A DNA stretch of 64,000 nt from Hymenolepis diminuta (Eukaryota > Platyhelminthes > Cestoda > Cyclophyllidea > Hymenolepididae), in NCBI GenBank assembly GCA_900708905.1, contig CAADRB010000005.1, positions 2,771,637 through 2,835,636 on the forward strand, written 5' to 3'. Under the pieces are notes generated by a model that made no database searches, had not been told where the DNA came from, and saw only the letters and a program-made list of their open reading frames with translations. Of this stretch, positions 15,301 to 30,300 are shown one piece after another; position 1 is the stretch's first letter, and each line of letters opens with the position of its first letter. Position numbers and translations under genes: made by a program.

Positions 15301-18300
15301 TAGAATAATCCAGAGTAATGCCTGTAGATAAAAGCATAAACCTTATACAAAGTCTCACTTCCATAATTATAATATTATTCACTAAATATAATCAATGACA
15401 GTTTTAATAATCTACATGAATAAACGTTGGTCGTAGAGTATATTTATCGGTTCAGTTCACTGGAGAAACTAAACACTTTTTAACGTGATAAAACATGTAA
15501 ACACAGAAGTATTAAGTTTGCTAAAGTTAGGATTTTGAAAACGAGTTTGCGTAGCTACTATGTTTGGTGTTGATTTGCTGAGGGTCAGGCTATCAAAATT
15601 CACTTTATTGAGGACAAATTACCAAATATTAGAAGTTTTCGGTGATGTCAAGATAGTGTTCATTGAATTATAATTCTACTGATCGACTCGTTTTTGTTTT
15701 AATTACAATAATCAATTCAATGAGCTTTTTTAAATGAGGAGGAATCAGAGAGCAAATACCTAATAATAAGAATCTTGAATACTAAAAGGTTACTTTTCAG
15801 AATAGAGCTTTAAAGAGAGCTGTCAGTGGCCATGGATAATTGATATTCTGATAGAATAGAGGAGAATCCTAAATCGACAGCATATTTTGAAATTGACGAA
15901 CATTATGGAAGATGAAAAGAAACAAATTAGAGGTGATTGCGTTCCTCCACATAAATTTTACAGTATTTTATGCGTTCATTTAAGTAGAATATCGTGGAAA
16001 TAAACTCGAGTAAATGACTAAGCCGACAAATAGTTATTATACAACGTTGCTCCGATATAAATAACTGGAGCCTGGAGACTAGACAAAAAAGGACCACCAA
16101 CAATATTTCATATTGCCAAATTACTTATATTCGTTGTCTCGTTAATTATTTTAAGTTAATTAATAAAAACATTCTTATTGTAAAACTGAATGATTTAATG
16201 AGAGATTCTGTAAAAATTTTGTTCAACATACAGGATGCGCAGGGTATCTGAGGGCACTTTTATTTTTGTAATTTAAACTAACCCCATAATAATTAGCGTA
16301 CTTTATATCAGAAGATCTTACGGCAAATACCACTACGACCAATGAAATGAAAAGACACGCTGTGTAATAGTGTCTATGAAAGCGAGACACAGAAATTTAG
16401 AAATTGCAAGGTTTCTAAATGTCGTTTGCAAGTCGTCTTTCCTTTGCGAAGTCAGAAGAGACCTGAATGACTGAAAACAGTGCAGAGGAATTGGCCACCA
16501 TGAGGAAAAGAAAACAACATTGTCAACGCTCTGCTGATTCACTCTCTTACTCACTCACTCACTCACTCACTCACTCATTCGCTCACTCACTTATTCCAAA
16601 CACTTGAGTTTGTGAGAAGTGTACATGGCATGGCATAATGGGGGGCATGATGGGGAAGAATCGTGGGAAAGCAATGTGCGACATCTTGCCAAGGATCTTC
16701 AAGTGTCTGAGAGAACAACAATATTTTGGGGAATGTTGTCTATCAAGACCTCGGATACAAATCTCATACGTTCTTCTCATGTGGGTCCGTCAGTTTATGT
16801 GGACAAAAATAACTCAAGGGAATCATTTAATGTCTGCAAAGAGATTCTTAAAGAAATTGAAACACCCAGAAGAGCAGGAGTGTTGTTGGTTTTTCTCCCA
16901 AGAATAACACTTCCACCAGGATGAAGAAGTCAATCGGAGGAGTGGCAGGTGGTTGGCTGAGTGTGGGTGGACTCCACTGTGGTCCCAACTATTATGTGTA
17001 TGCATGAGATATGCACCATGAAGCAACGGTGATGGTTTTCAGTGTTGTGAAGGGCAGTGGGGGAAGGACACATCATGATTCCTCCATTTTTTCACAGGGT
17101 TTTAGAATCAATGCAGAGGCAGATGTAGATGCAGATGGAGATACAGATGTCTGTGTCGAGACCCTTTAAACCATTGTTGCTAAGCCGACTTGACAAGATC
17201 TTATGTCTTCCAACAGGATTCGCCTCCATCCCATGAAGCTCTCAAAACCCAGGATTGGATGGATGGTGGAGAATTTTCATCATCACCATGTCATCATCAT
17301 GTCACATCAAACCTATGCCCCCCTCCTAACTCGCCATACTTCAACCCTTTCGATTATCATGTGTAGGGCGGGGCGGGGCTGGGCGTGGTTGAAAAGGAAA
17401 TTAGTGGGCATCCCCAAAACACCAAATCCTCCTCTCTCATGGAGGCGATGGCCCGAGAAATGGAGGACATCAATAAAGACCACCTGATCTGATGAAAGCT
17501 TGCATTCAGTTGCTTTCGGACTCGAATTGAATGGATGATAAAGACCGAAGGAGGTTAAACAGAATAAAACCTATGTTAATAGGTGCTATGTTCATTTGTT
17601 TTGTTACAAAAAATTGTAAGTTTCAACCATTTACAGTTTCATTTGGTGTTTTTCTAAAAGTGCGTAAGGTGTCCTCAGATGCCTTACGCACCCTCTATTT
17701 AAAATTCAAGTTTTGATTTAATTTTCTCTGATAGGAAATGAATTGGCTAAATTACCATAAACTATTCGAGGCTTGTTTAGTTAGGTAAGAAGAAGTCGAA
17801 TAAGACAATTTATGGGTGTAGCACAGGTAAAATAGGGATGCATGTTAGGATCCTCATGCAGTATTATTGATTAAACATAAAGGAGAATATAAGTTAACAA
17901 TTTTTCAGCCAGAGCTCATGTTGAATTTGCAGTGAAACTTTAAAACTTTAGATTTGATTATGAATTCATTGATATCATTGCGAAAATTTCTACAAATATT
18001 TAGTTTTCTTTTCTAAAATGTGAGAACACAATGATTACTTTTGTAGTTTTATACCTCAAGCAGTGTTTTCTTAATTTTCTCCCGATTCATTAGTAAATAT
18101 GAGATATTTCTTTTCACAACGTGGATGGACAAAATTTATTGTTAAGTCAGAGCAAAGACATTCGGAAACTACATCTTCTATGATATGGTTTTTGACCGTA
18201 ACAATTATTGTGGCATTATCTATCTCTTTAAGCTGTCTATGAATTCGTTTCTTTCAGTTGTACAAATTTAATTTTACACTCTTTTCTCTTTCTACCCTTC

Positions 18301-21300
18301 TACTAGCACTCTTTCAGTTCATCACCTGTTAGATGAAAGTCGCATTTGTTCTCTCCAGTGCAAATATTCCTGACGCATTCTCTACTTCCTTGCCATCTAA
18401 TTTGTGATTAAATTCTGTGAATCTTGCGTTCGTCGTAGCCTTCTCAATAACTCCTAAATCCATATAGTAAAGTGGTTTTCAGCACTTACCTTGGGTGGAG
18501 TAATAGCTTTTTAAAACCCTCTGGGTAGAAACTCGATTCCCCTTTATAAGTCAGATTTAACCAGTATGATGGTTTGTTGTGCACCGCTGGGTATATAATC
18601 CACGATCTCTGACCTTAAAATGAGCACGTTTTCCGATGCACCACCGATGCAACGATATTATCCATTCTAATGAAATGGGTTTATTTAAATGTACCTGATT
18701 GATACATTATTTTATTAATGAAGCAAATTAATCCACTTCTCTCCAATTACATTTTGTATTATAATTTCCTTAATTCCGATCGAATGGGATCGGAAAGCCG
18801 TTGTTTAAGGAAGTGATTCTTACCTCTGATCATAAGTAAAATGATTTCGCTTTCAAATATTATTTTTAAATAATTTATAAAAAAAATTCGGAACTCATAC
18901 ATAAAACATAAAATGACAGAGGTAGTTTGCAAGTTGTTTATTAAGGCCATTTCAGCATAGCTTTCTTTTATCAAGAATAAGTGTTTCTACCACTTCTCTC
19001 AACTGAAGACAATGTAGAGGTCAAAATCCACTACTGCTAAGCCTATGGTCACAAGATCGATACCCACTTGTGTACGTTCAGGGATGAGAAAGACGCACTT
19101 CAATGATCAGTACTTGATTAATAGATTGCAAACTGTTCATAAGTGCTGTTTCAAGAAGTGACTCGAAATTCGGATTATTATTTTCCAAGGTAAAGTTTGC
19201 ATATACAGGTACAGAAGTATGACATTCGATGGAAAGTTAATAAATAATCGATTATTTTATTGTTGCTAGCAGTAAATTAACAGAGGGCGAATTATAAACA
19301 TAGATTCAGTGATGTTACCAGTGAAAAATGTGATGCTTTAAAATGCATAATATGTGCATAAACTAAAAGTGATCGAATACCACCCACAGAAAAGCGTTTG
19401 CATTTAAAAACAGATAAAAATATGTGCTATTTTTTATATCTATTCACCTTGAGCATACGGTGCTCTTCTAACTGAAAATGTTTCACTACCTCATATCTGT
19501 TATTTTAAGACTGTAAGCCGCTGAAAAATTATGTATAATTATTCTGTTTTCTCATCCGAGGGAAAAAATGAATTCAAAGCGGTTAATAGGTACGGAACAA
19601 ACATTTGCTACAATCCAGAGGACGAATCATGAAGTTAGAATTTTAGAACGTGACCTATCCATTTGATAAATATTGTACAACCAGAATCCAAAAGAGAAAT
19701 AAGACTCTTTGATGCCTTGATCTTGCTCTCAGTATCTTTCTTCGTCATCCTCTTCACCATTTATTGAACATTCTGTTAATCTGTTAACCGATTTCAGTTG
19801 CTTCCTACAACCAAATGTTATAAATTTCCTTTATCACTACTGAAAAAATGTGATATAATCAAACTTATGAAATTATTATTACTACTTGAAACAGTAAACG
19901 CCTAAATATATCTATAAAAATGCGAATTAATTGAGTTCAGTAATAGCACTTATAATTCTCAAACCAATTTAGGAAAGCACTTTTTCAACGCTTATCTTAG
20001 GTTGAGAGTTGAATTATGAAACTACTCTGGTGAGAGAATCGAATTCTATCATCCTCTACCTTAGTCGCACTTTCCGCTGACTGGGTGTGCACAGATGGGA
20101 ATCGAACCCATGACCTAAGACGTGATAAAGGATCACGGTGACTAACGCGCTACTGACGCAATCAATGGCAGCACATAATTTGACAGACGTGACCATAATC
20201 TGAATCAGCTTCTATTGCACATAATAAAATTCTTCTACAGACACTTTTATTAACACATTTTCTTAAATCAGATCAAATTAGCAAATTATTGATTCGAATT
20301 TCTATCATGTGACTCTATCGATTATTAGTGTGCGAAAATATGTATCCGATTTCGTGTAAACACACGCACACACAGCTTATATTCTTTGAGATTAATCAAA
20401 CACACTATTACCTTTAGAAATGCACAAGCTTTAAACATTGAATAGGACAAAATATAGTAGAATGATCGAGTAATGGATTAAATCTCGGATCGAAAATGAG
20501 TATATAATGAAATCAGCTGACCAATTGGTTCATCTGGATGGTTGGCCATGGTACTTTAATTGTATCTTCCTACAGTCATGAGCAGGTAAATGAGACTAGC
20601 AGAGGCATTTTAAACAAAGCAGAGCTCTTGGAGTACGTAATCATTATCGATTATACGGATTACAGATCTACATATGAACGAAGATGTAGAAATGAAAAAG
20701 ACCGAATGTTAGTATCCCAGTTTAGCTATCACAAAATAATATCACAATTAAAATTAAATGGAGTTGGAGTTATTGCACTGTCAAATACTTCTTAACTGAA
20801 GTCTATCACAAAGTTATTAAATTTTCAAGCACGAGAACACAAGGAGAACTCGTCTGAAATATGTCACATCTTAGCATCTCAAGGAATCATTTAACGACAG
20901 AAAGTCAGCCCTGCTCAGGTTGCCGTGTTTAACATCTAGCTAGACTTTAGAAAAACCTGAATACTACATGAATATATCTGACCGTAGAAATAAATTTGCA
21001 AGTGTAAATGTAATGATTTAATGTATTGTTTGATTATTTAAATAGTACTGTTATTCAGATATAAAGGGAATTATAATTAATCGCCAACTCAAAAGCAAAT
21101 TAGATCACTTTGCAAGACACTAGGCGAATTTCTGTTCAGCCGTAAATTGATCAGATTTGACATCTACACGAATATTTTTCCAAGGGATACAATATTAAAT
21201 AAAGTTAAAAACGTATTAATTATTTATTTTAAAACAGCAAGTATCATCCGGTAAATTAGTGCTCTTTCCGCCCAATAATTAAGAAAAGTGAGCTCTGTAT

Positions 21301-24300
21301 GCAAAATAGTTTTATGCTTTGTTAAACTAATAGTTTTGTGTCATTAACTATCAACGAGAACTGGAAGGAGATCTTTAATGCATTAGTTTTTAAGACAAAT
21401 CAATTAAGACTCTAGGGTTTGGTTTGACTGGACTGTGATTGGCTGAAACAGCGAACAAAAACAGTGAAATATACGGCTGCCAATGGTCGCAGAAAAGAAG
21501 GTGTAGGAGCGAAATCTAAATTACTAACCGACAATCACTAATCCCAGATCAAGAATGCAGAGTCTAGAGTGGACAAGAGTGCATTAGACAGCAACTGTTA
21601 TAAATTTGAGAGAGAGGAACAAAGTTCATGAGACAGAGAGAGAGGAGAGGGAGGAATGATAATGAAGAACAAGGAAAATTTAGACTGCATTGAGAAGATA
21701 TAGGCTGAGGTGTACAGAAATTCACAATATAAGCAATCTGATGGAACAGAGAACAAAAGAGAAGAAAGCAATAAAACGGGCAATCTTCACAGAACAACAG
21801 ACTCCCAAAAGACATTAAGGCAACGTGTCCTCCACAACAATCGTATCAGAAAGGAGATTTGAGATCCAAATTTCATAATGGTTAGACATGAACATCTTTA
21901 AAGACTGCAAAATCAAAGATAAGTCGATCACTCTCCAGAAGTTCAAAGAAGAGACAGAACGATTGCCAATGTCAATCCGGAGATCAACCACTCAAATTAC
22001 TACTCTACTACTCCTTAAATTCGTATATTTTCAAATTTCTACTGATCACTTCCACTCCATGACTATTTTTACTTCTTAGTTTCCGTTTATTATTTGTTTT
22101 ATAATAATAATATCCAAGCCCGTTTAGGAAAGCGTTATTCAACACTCATCTTGGATTGGCATTACGGAACTTTCCCAATGAGAGACTCCAGCTCTGTCAC
22201 CCTCCATATTAACGGGATTTAACCAGTGCGGTTCAACTTTCCACTCACTGGGTGTGCGCGGCGGATTCGAATCTGTGGTCTCCGATGCGACAGACGAGCA
22301 AGTTGACTGATACGCCATCGACGCGCAAGTTTGTAGTTTCCCTTTTTTCGTCAGCTATTATTCTACTCTAGTATGTCAGATTTCTTTTCCTCCAATTCCT
22401 ACATGTTTCCAAAGAGTGATACATTCAGCGTGAATTAACCTGGATTATTTCAGAACCTTCAACAGTAATGCTTTTATACTATAGACGGGGTCACTGTCCA
22501 TAGGCACAAAGATTTACAAGGACTTCAAATGTCCAATTTCCGAATACGCTAAGCCACGAAAAAACATGAGCAGTTAAAATGCTGCAAATCAGAATGTAAT
22601 CCGCAACATTAAGTAGAAATTCAATGTAATTCTCTGCAAAGGACCTTTCAAGAAAGTGGCAAAAAAACAACATCACATTATTCTTGTAAGGTGAAGAGTG
22701 AAGTGAAAAAATTAGTACACCAAGGAACAAACCTTCTCGCCCTTTCTTCTATTATATTCTTATAGAATAATATAAATAAATAAACGAGCATGTAACTATT
22801 ATTACTTATTATTAAAGTAGCATTTAATCACTGACACAAAAGAATGGAAACCCATTAAAGACGGTTGAATAAACAAATTTCTATTTATGCAATTATATTT
22901 GAATTGCGCATATTTCGTTGGTACTTAATTTCTCCTATTAAAACAACATTAGTTTTCATTTGTAAGGAAATATATATATATATAATATTTGTACTGAACT
23001 GGGCAACAAATTGTGATTGGGCGAAATTTGACTACGTGGCATCTGATTTTACCTGACCAAGCTGTTGAAAAGCAAGGAGAGCTGCATATTAAATCACATC
23101 AGTTTTAGGTAAGCGTAGGATGGAAGACAATATGACAATAATAAGATCAGATATCTCCTATTTGTGGACAATGGGACAAAAGGCATAGAACCCCATATTG
23201 TTGTCACGTGATTTTCACTAGGCTCAGATATGACATTTTAAGAGGTCAGTTCTATGTAATTATAAAAATCCGTAACCATGTGAAATGTCATTCTCTCCTA
23301 TGACATTTGGATTCATGCGATCTAAATTGTTTTTGGAAATTGGAAACTGTTTTCCCAATAATGAGAGAGCATTCAAGACGCTGATCCGATGATCGTAGCG
23401 TTACTAATCAACATTGGCGAGTGGGCTGATAAGTTTAGATTTTATAATCTCTAACTTCACTAACCATTACCTCACCCATTCACTCAGGATCAAAAACTGA
23501 TTATACTTCAGATTTTGAGACGGAACTCACCTTGAAATCATACACTTAAGAAAACCAATAATTACTGCCGACGTTCTTAACACATACAAGTCATAGTATT
23601 AACGCAAGTAAGTGTCCTATATATTGTGTCCTCCCTCGTAAGATTCATATGATATCAATGTTGTGAAATGACTAGTATGTGTTATTGCGTCTTTAAATGC
23701 TACCTTTTAGGCTGAAAATTATAATTTTCATAAATTGTGACATTTTGTCAAAGTCTTCAGAAAAAATTTATATGCATATTTTGTGGGCATTTCACTATCA
23801 AAAATCATGTTATTAATAATCCGTTCATTCTCTTTACGTTTTTACCATAAACTTGCTCTTGGCACAGATTCGAGAGGCAGCTTGGGAGAAACGGTTGGGT
23901 GACTCCTAAAGCTTATTTCTATGAATCATCATTCTCAAAATTTCTTTCCAGATGCTTAGACTACAAGAGGGATTAGGAGTTGCAAATTCTTCTTCCCTCA
24001 CTCTTAATGATTTTGAATCATTACCACTGTTAACTACTGTCTTAGGTTGCTTTCCGATTTATTAAACCATTTCTATTGTCGCATATTGACATTAGTGAGA
24101 TTCGTGGAAGTGGGGAAGACGGAATTCTACCAGGTTTTCCTACTCTAACACAAATTACCATTCAAATAACGGGATCTGCACTGATGAATCCGAATCCATG
24201 CCTTCTGACGTGGGGGCGATACCACTTTTCAGAACAAGAATTCAATGAAATATTAACAGAACTACTACTTGCTTATTAATCTGATGCATAATTACAAATT

Positions 24301-27300
24301 ATTTACATTAAGTCTCAATATTTTTTGCCTATTTCAAAGAAAATATATAAACATGAATAATTATTATTCCTTTTTCATTAACAAAATAAGATTTAATATT
24401 TTATTTTCCTCCCATTTTGTTGAAATAATGATTTACCTATATATTTTTCATATTAACTAATACTCTACGGTAAATTTGGAATTAATGTGAAGTAATAAAT
24501 TGTGGCTTCTGTGGAACCTATTATTCTCTTCTATACTGGGATATCGACTCCTAGAGCTTCAAATTTCACAGCCCTTAGAATGTGAAATAAATAACACATC
24601 TTTTCGATCTGAAAGATCTGTTTTAGAGACCCACATAATACGTTAAGTATTAGCAAAAAGCAGCTGTGGTACCTGCGCATCCCGACTCATAGGTTTGCTC
24701 AATCTCCCCATTTGTTGCTCGTCTACTGACTCATACCTTCTCTTAACTACCAATGGACAAAGAACGCAAAATCGGTCCATTACCTTGTCGTACTTTATTT
24801 CGCTTGGTCCTCACAACTCAGATTGCTCAGCTCAGTACCGATGCTTCCCCCCAATTCTACTCCCTACTGCCCCACCTTTCCTCCCACATTTATTTCCAAT
24901 TGTCTAATACACATTTGCCCAACTAAACTCTTGGTCTTCTCACTCAAGTAGGGCTCTTGCAACCTGTTAGTCTTAGAGGGATGAGTAGTTCTAGATACTT
25001 GGTGGACCTCTTAATACAATTTTACTTGGAATAAGAGCAGCACAGTGTTTCATGAAACAAAGATAGAAGATGAATAAATGATATAAACATCCTACTTGCT
25101 ACTCATTAAACAGGAAAGCGTCGATCTAGATAATGAAAAAGAGAACATAACGACGCAAATGGCAATGTAGTCGAAACGAAAGTTCGGGATATAAGAGAGC
25201 AAATTGATAAGGTTGATCGAATATCTTAAGTGGAAGCATCAAATTGAAAGGCACAAATAATTATCCAACTAGGTTAATAATGCAATTTCGTTTAAATATT
25301 CTTTTCATTTCGAATTTGTGACTCTAAACGAATTTGTATTATCCTCGTGATTCCTTGAAAATTCACCATCAAAGCTTCATTCCATAAATTAACACTGGAC
25401 TCTCAAAATCGTATTTTGACAATCATGAAAAGTGCAAACGACGTTAGTGGAGTTGAGAACAAAGTACACACAAAGTCCGATCTACAGGATCTCGTTCAAA
25501 TACCCAAAATGAAAATCACTATGAACTTCTCTTTTTCCTCCTTGCTGAACAAATAGCAAACCTAACGGTTTTCAACCAAAATCGGCGTATACTAAAAAAA
25601 GGAGAAACCATAACAGAATGCTAGCAGAATAACAGTTAGGGTAAGTTTATTTTACCATATTTAACCAATGGAATAGGGATAGAAATCAATTGCCTGTGTT
25701 CATTAATTAAACGCATCTTTCGATTAAAATAGTTTAAACAGGTATCGCGAGTATCAAACTGTCTCGACTGCAAACCTTAGTTTATTCCAACTAACTCATA
25801 TGTAGCTGTGAAGATAGGATAAGCACGAATTGGTGCAGTTCATTTAGAACTGTAAAATGATTATGAACTGGATTGTGAAAATTACCAATATGAAAATATC
25901 TATGAGCACAGTATTTCAGTAAGAAAACAGGAACCTAGTGCAATATTGTGATTAATAGCTGTCTAACCTCCATCAAAACATATCAGCTTCTGCCATCACA
26001 TACCAAAAGGAAGTGAAATCCTCAAATCTACTTCAAACTAACATTCTCAAATTCTACTCTCCTCTTTCAAGTAATATGATACTGATAGATTTCGACACCT
26101 CTATGTAATTCACATTTCTCAGTTCTTATTGGTCAACATAATATTATATTTTTCCTTTGCTTTTATTCATTAGAATCTATATTATTCTAGTTGTTTCACA
26201 TTTTGCTCGTCTAACAGAATGTATTAAATAAGAGCCCACAATTAGCATCAACACCTGGTTCTACAGAGAGATGGTTTCTTGTAAACCTCATTTTTAAATA
26301 GTATCAATATGCATTGTTATTATTTCGCTGCCTATTTCATTTGGACCAATTATGAAAGTTTAACTCATCAAATTAACAGCGACCTCTCATTATGGTACAA
26401 CCCCCACTCCACCTCACATTGAATTTTTCACATTCATTTTATTGGACTCAATCTTGATCACATGTCTGTTAGTATATTGAGCTAAACAGACTCTCCAAAA
26501 TATGATTCCACTATTATATCAATCGGATCGATAAATTCAGTTACTCACTTGCATAAATATGAATGAGGCTTTTGACTTTTCCAGACTATCGATTACCTGC
26601 TTAATGCCATGGACGTTCCAGTTAGCAGTGAAAAGCGCTAGTCGTGAGTTCTTTCCTTTATAAATTCTACAAGAACAGAAATTCAATTTTTGACTCAAAC
26701 AGCAAAATATGCATTTTTACCTCACAATCTGGATACGATTTTCAGCTTTACAGGAACGTTATCTGATAATGCAGCTATATCTTTGTCAGCACCTTTTAAA
26801 TAAACACACTTAATATCTTCGCCTCGAATTCAGTAAGTTTTTCTATCTCCAGCTAAAACTTGAAATAAGAGCAAAGAAAATGTTCATGGTTGACCATCAG
26901 TGTGTCCATCGATGCCCATTTATTGATATGGGTGCTTAATTCTGGTGAAGAATGCGGCTCCCTCATAGAAATAGTTTCAACAAACCTTCTCTCTACCCAA
27001 GTCAAGTTTAGTTTTAAGACCACGAACGTATTCTGGTCAATCCTTCTTAACCATTTCTTAAGTAAAAAAGGAACTGTCTTTAAAATATCTTAGGTCTGAA
27101 ACTGAAGTGTAAATAGGAGATGATTCTGACCTCAATCATTACGTATTCATATTGCGGTAAACCATAAATTCTCTTGTCAAAATTGCGTATTTGTAAAACA
27201 ACCATTAAGCACGTAATGGAATAGTTATTTAATCTATTTATTTAATAGAATAGTTATCGTTGATTTCTTTATTACTTTAATAATTCCTTTTTCTCCTACA

Positions 27301-30300
27301 TTTTTTCAGTTCCAGTTATTGATTTTTAGGGATTTACTTCAGTTTCATACATGCCTTACTTTCCAACCGGCTAGTGGTAAAGGAACTGGTAAAACCAACA
27401 GTTACTTAACAATCTACAAACACAGAATTTGAGGAACGAAGAGGAGTGATGAAAATAAATTCTCTATTAAACTGATAGGACACCGGTAAACAAAGCTGAA
27501 AGCCAAGGAGTTGTTGTTTTACCTCTTGATGGGGTTTTCTCTAGTCGCCCATTATGCCACTTTATGACAAATCTACAGCTATTCGGAGTAAAAACTCTTA
27601 TTGATCCAGTGGCGTTTTGATTTTCAAAATCAATAATAAGGAGACGAATTCTGTATTCCTTTATGAAGCCTTTTTTTAAGACAATAAGGTGTCGTGGAGT
27701 AACTTCATTTCTATCTGATCTCTCTCTGATTGGGGGACAATTGTAGCCTAGCGATGTCTAGTAGGTACGAGGAACAAAGCGGGAGAAATCAGACTTCCTA
27801 GCATTGCAGCAATGTAGAACAGACTTACTTTACAATAAAAGGCAATTAATAATTTAATTATATGGCGGTGTATTATATCAGATGTACAGATTGATAAATA
27901 AAAGGACTTCAGTTAAATGACATCTCAGATATTGATTATTGAAATATAATTTCTAAGGTATATCTGGGCACTTGAGATTCAGAGAGAAAGGTGACGACTG
28001 TAAATCGGTTAAAGTTCAAGAAAGATATTCAATAATTATTAATTAAGTGAACGGATTGATCAAATAGATGGTAAAACTAATCAACAGAATGATGGTTAAA
28101 GGTAAATTCTTCATCAGGGAGGCCTTAGAATATTATTTGTCTATCTAGGATTAACAACTGAGAACGCATCTTTTAACGAGTTTGGTGTTTATCCATCGCT
28201 CTCAGTGTCTAAATACATGACAAACTCTCTTTGAGATGAGACCAGTGTAAAATTGACTTCCCTCTCAATTCAAGTGGGTCCGTTTTGTCTGTCTAATTGA
28301 TATGATCTAGTTACGAGGATTCTCTGCGAGTCCTTCCCAATACGTAACGTTTAGGTTCACATATATTACATCCGAGAGTAGATTAAGTCCCAAGTAAAAT
28401 GTTTAAAGTCGACCGTCCAGTGCCAAAAAAGACATTAACTGTCTTCAACAGCTGGTAGTTACTTATTTTTATATGAATAATTTAATTGGCGACGAGGCAA
28501 CATGAACTAGCTTCCAGCAGGATATCGAAAAGGAAAATACAGTAATACAGGAAAAAGAGATAGGCGTCTAATAGAAAAAGCATAAATAAGAAATGTCAAA
28601 ACTTGAAAATAAAATCTTTTGATCTGTTTAATTGAGTAATCACTAATACTGATTGTAACGAAGTCTTAAGGAGATGTCAAATGAGATTTTTCCGCTTAAG
28701 ATGTCATTCCAACTTCTCAAAGAAAATTATCAAGGTACAATTAGTTGTTACTATCCTTTCATAATCTAAAAAATACTCTTAATCGATAAGGCAAAATGAC
28801 CCTTCAAATCCATTGAATTACTAAATTCAAAAAACGAAGATGGAAGAAAGCATTTGACTTTCACAATTTAAATAAATAGCGCGAGATGTGAAAACACCTT
28901 TCTTGGTTGAAAAAAGTAATATTTATTAGCTAAAATCAATTTTCATTGTTCTAAATCCCTGCGAAATGACCAAAAGATTGTCAAAAGTATAGGTGTTCCG
29001 TCTCTAAGTGATTAAGTCTTCTTTTGAATGAAAATTATAACACTCCACCCCGTCTCAAATTCATATTTGAGATTTTACCAATCGTTAGTAAGCAAAATAC
29101 TAACTTTTCATGCACGAAGGAACTTAAATTAAACAAACCTGAGTACACCACCAGTAGAGAAAGAGGACCGGCATATTCTGAGTAGGATCCATCAATATGT
29201 AAACAAGCTCTTGCATTGGTGGTGGTGGACTGCTGCAACTAATATCCATTACTCCTGCAGAACAACAAGTCCAAGTGTCATTGTCACACATGTAGCTGAG
29301 GACATTAGTCCGAAATACGTCGTAGGCTTTCTGTGGATCTACCCAGTGTTCTTCTAAATTCAACCATGACCGAGCTCGATTCCAGAAAAAGCCTTAAATG
29401 AGCAAAAGAGAAACCATCACATTGGCATTAATTAGTAATATCGAATAAAATAGAAAGTAAAATTCCTGCGTACAGGGTGCGTAAGATATCTGGGGGCACT
29501 TTTATTTTTGTAATTTAAACTAACCCCATAATAATTAGTGTACTTTATAGCAGAAGATCTTACGGCAAATACCACTACGACCAATGAAATGAAAAGACAT
29601 GCTGTGTAATAGTGTCTATGAAAGCGAGACACAGAAATTTAGAAATTGCAGGATTTCTAAATGTCGTTTGCAAGTCGTCTTCCCTTTGCGAAGTCAGAAG
29701 AGACCTGAATGACTGAAAACAGTGCAGAGGAATTGGCCACCATGAGGAAAAGAAAACAACATTGTCAACGCTCTGCTGATTCACTCTCTTACTCACTCAC
29801 TCACTCACTCACTCACTCATTCGCTCACTCACTTATTCCAAACACTTGAGTTTGTGAGAAGTGTACATGGCATGGCATAATGGGGGGCATGATGGGGAAG
29901 AATCGTGGGAAAGCAATGTGCGACATCTTGCCAAGGATCTTCAAGTGTCTGAGAGAACAACAATATTTTGGGGAATGTTGTCTATCAAGACCTCGGATAC
30001 AAATCTCATACGTTCTTCTCATGTGGGTCCGTCAGTTTATGTGGACAAAAATAACTCAAGGGAATCATTTAATGTCTGCAAAGAGATTCTTAAAGAAATT
30101 GAAACACCCAGAAGAGCAGGAGTGTTGTTGGTTTTTCTCCCAAGAATAACACTTCCACCAGGATGAAGAAGTCAATCGGAGGAGTGGCAGGTGGTTGGCT
30201 GAGTGTGGGTGGACTCCACTGTGGTCCCAACTATTATGTGTATGCATGAGATATGCACCATGAAGCAACGGTGATGGTTTTCAGTGTTGTGAAGGGCAGT

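Larger units (their letters stand above)
10639..29138 (-). other. 18.5-kb intron of the EGF/TSP1 gene
   Basis: Holds the Ty3/gypsy-like remnant, transposon copy 1, SINE copies at 18.5, 20.0 and 22.1 kb and repeat D copy 1. Elsewhere (about 13,000-16,200, 20,200-22,100, 22,400-24,800 and 25,050-29,100) I see only AT-rich non-coding sequence with short chance frames and simple AT runs such as the (TA)n near 22,974. Confidence 0.6.

Noticed and set aside
16333..16554. Minus-strand open frames inside both transposon copies
   Set aside because: They oppose the recognisable transposase pieces and simply repeat because the copies are identical.
20098..20152. Functional tRNA gene
   Set aside because: A and B boxes and an anticodon-type stem are present, but no acceptor-stem pairing; related tail-bearing copies show it is a SINE.
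22974..22986. (TA)n run as a regulatory site
   Set aside because: Ordinary microsatellite in AT-rich DNA.
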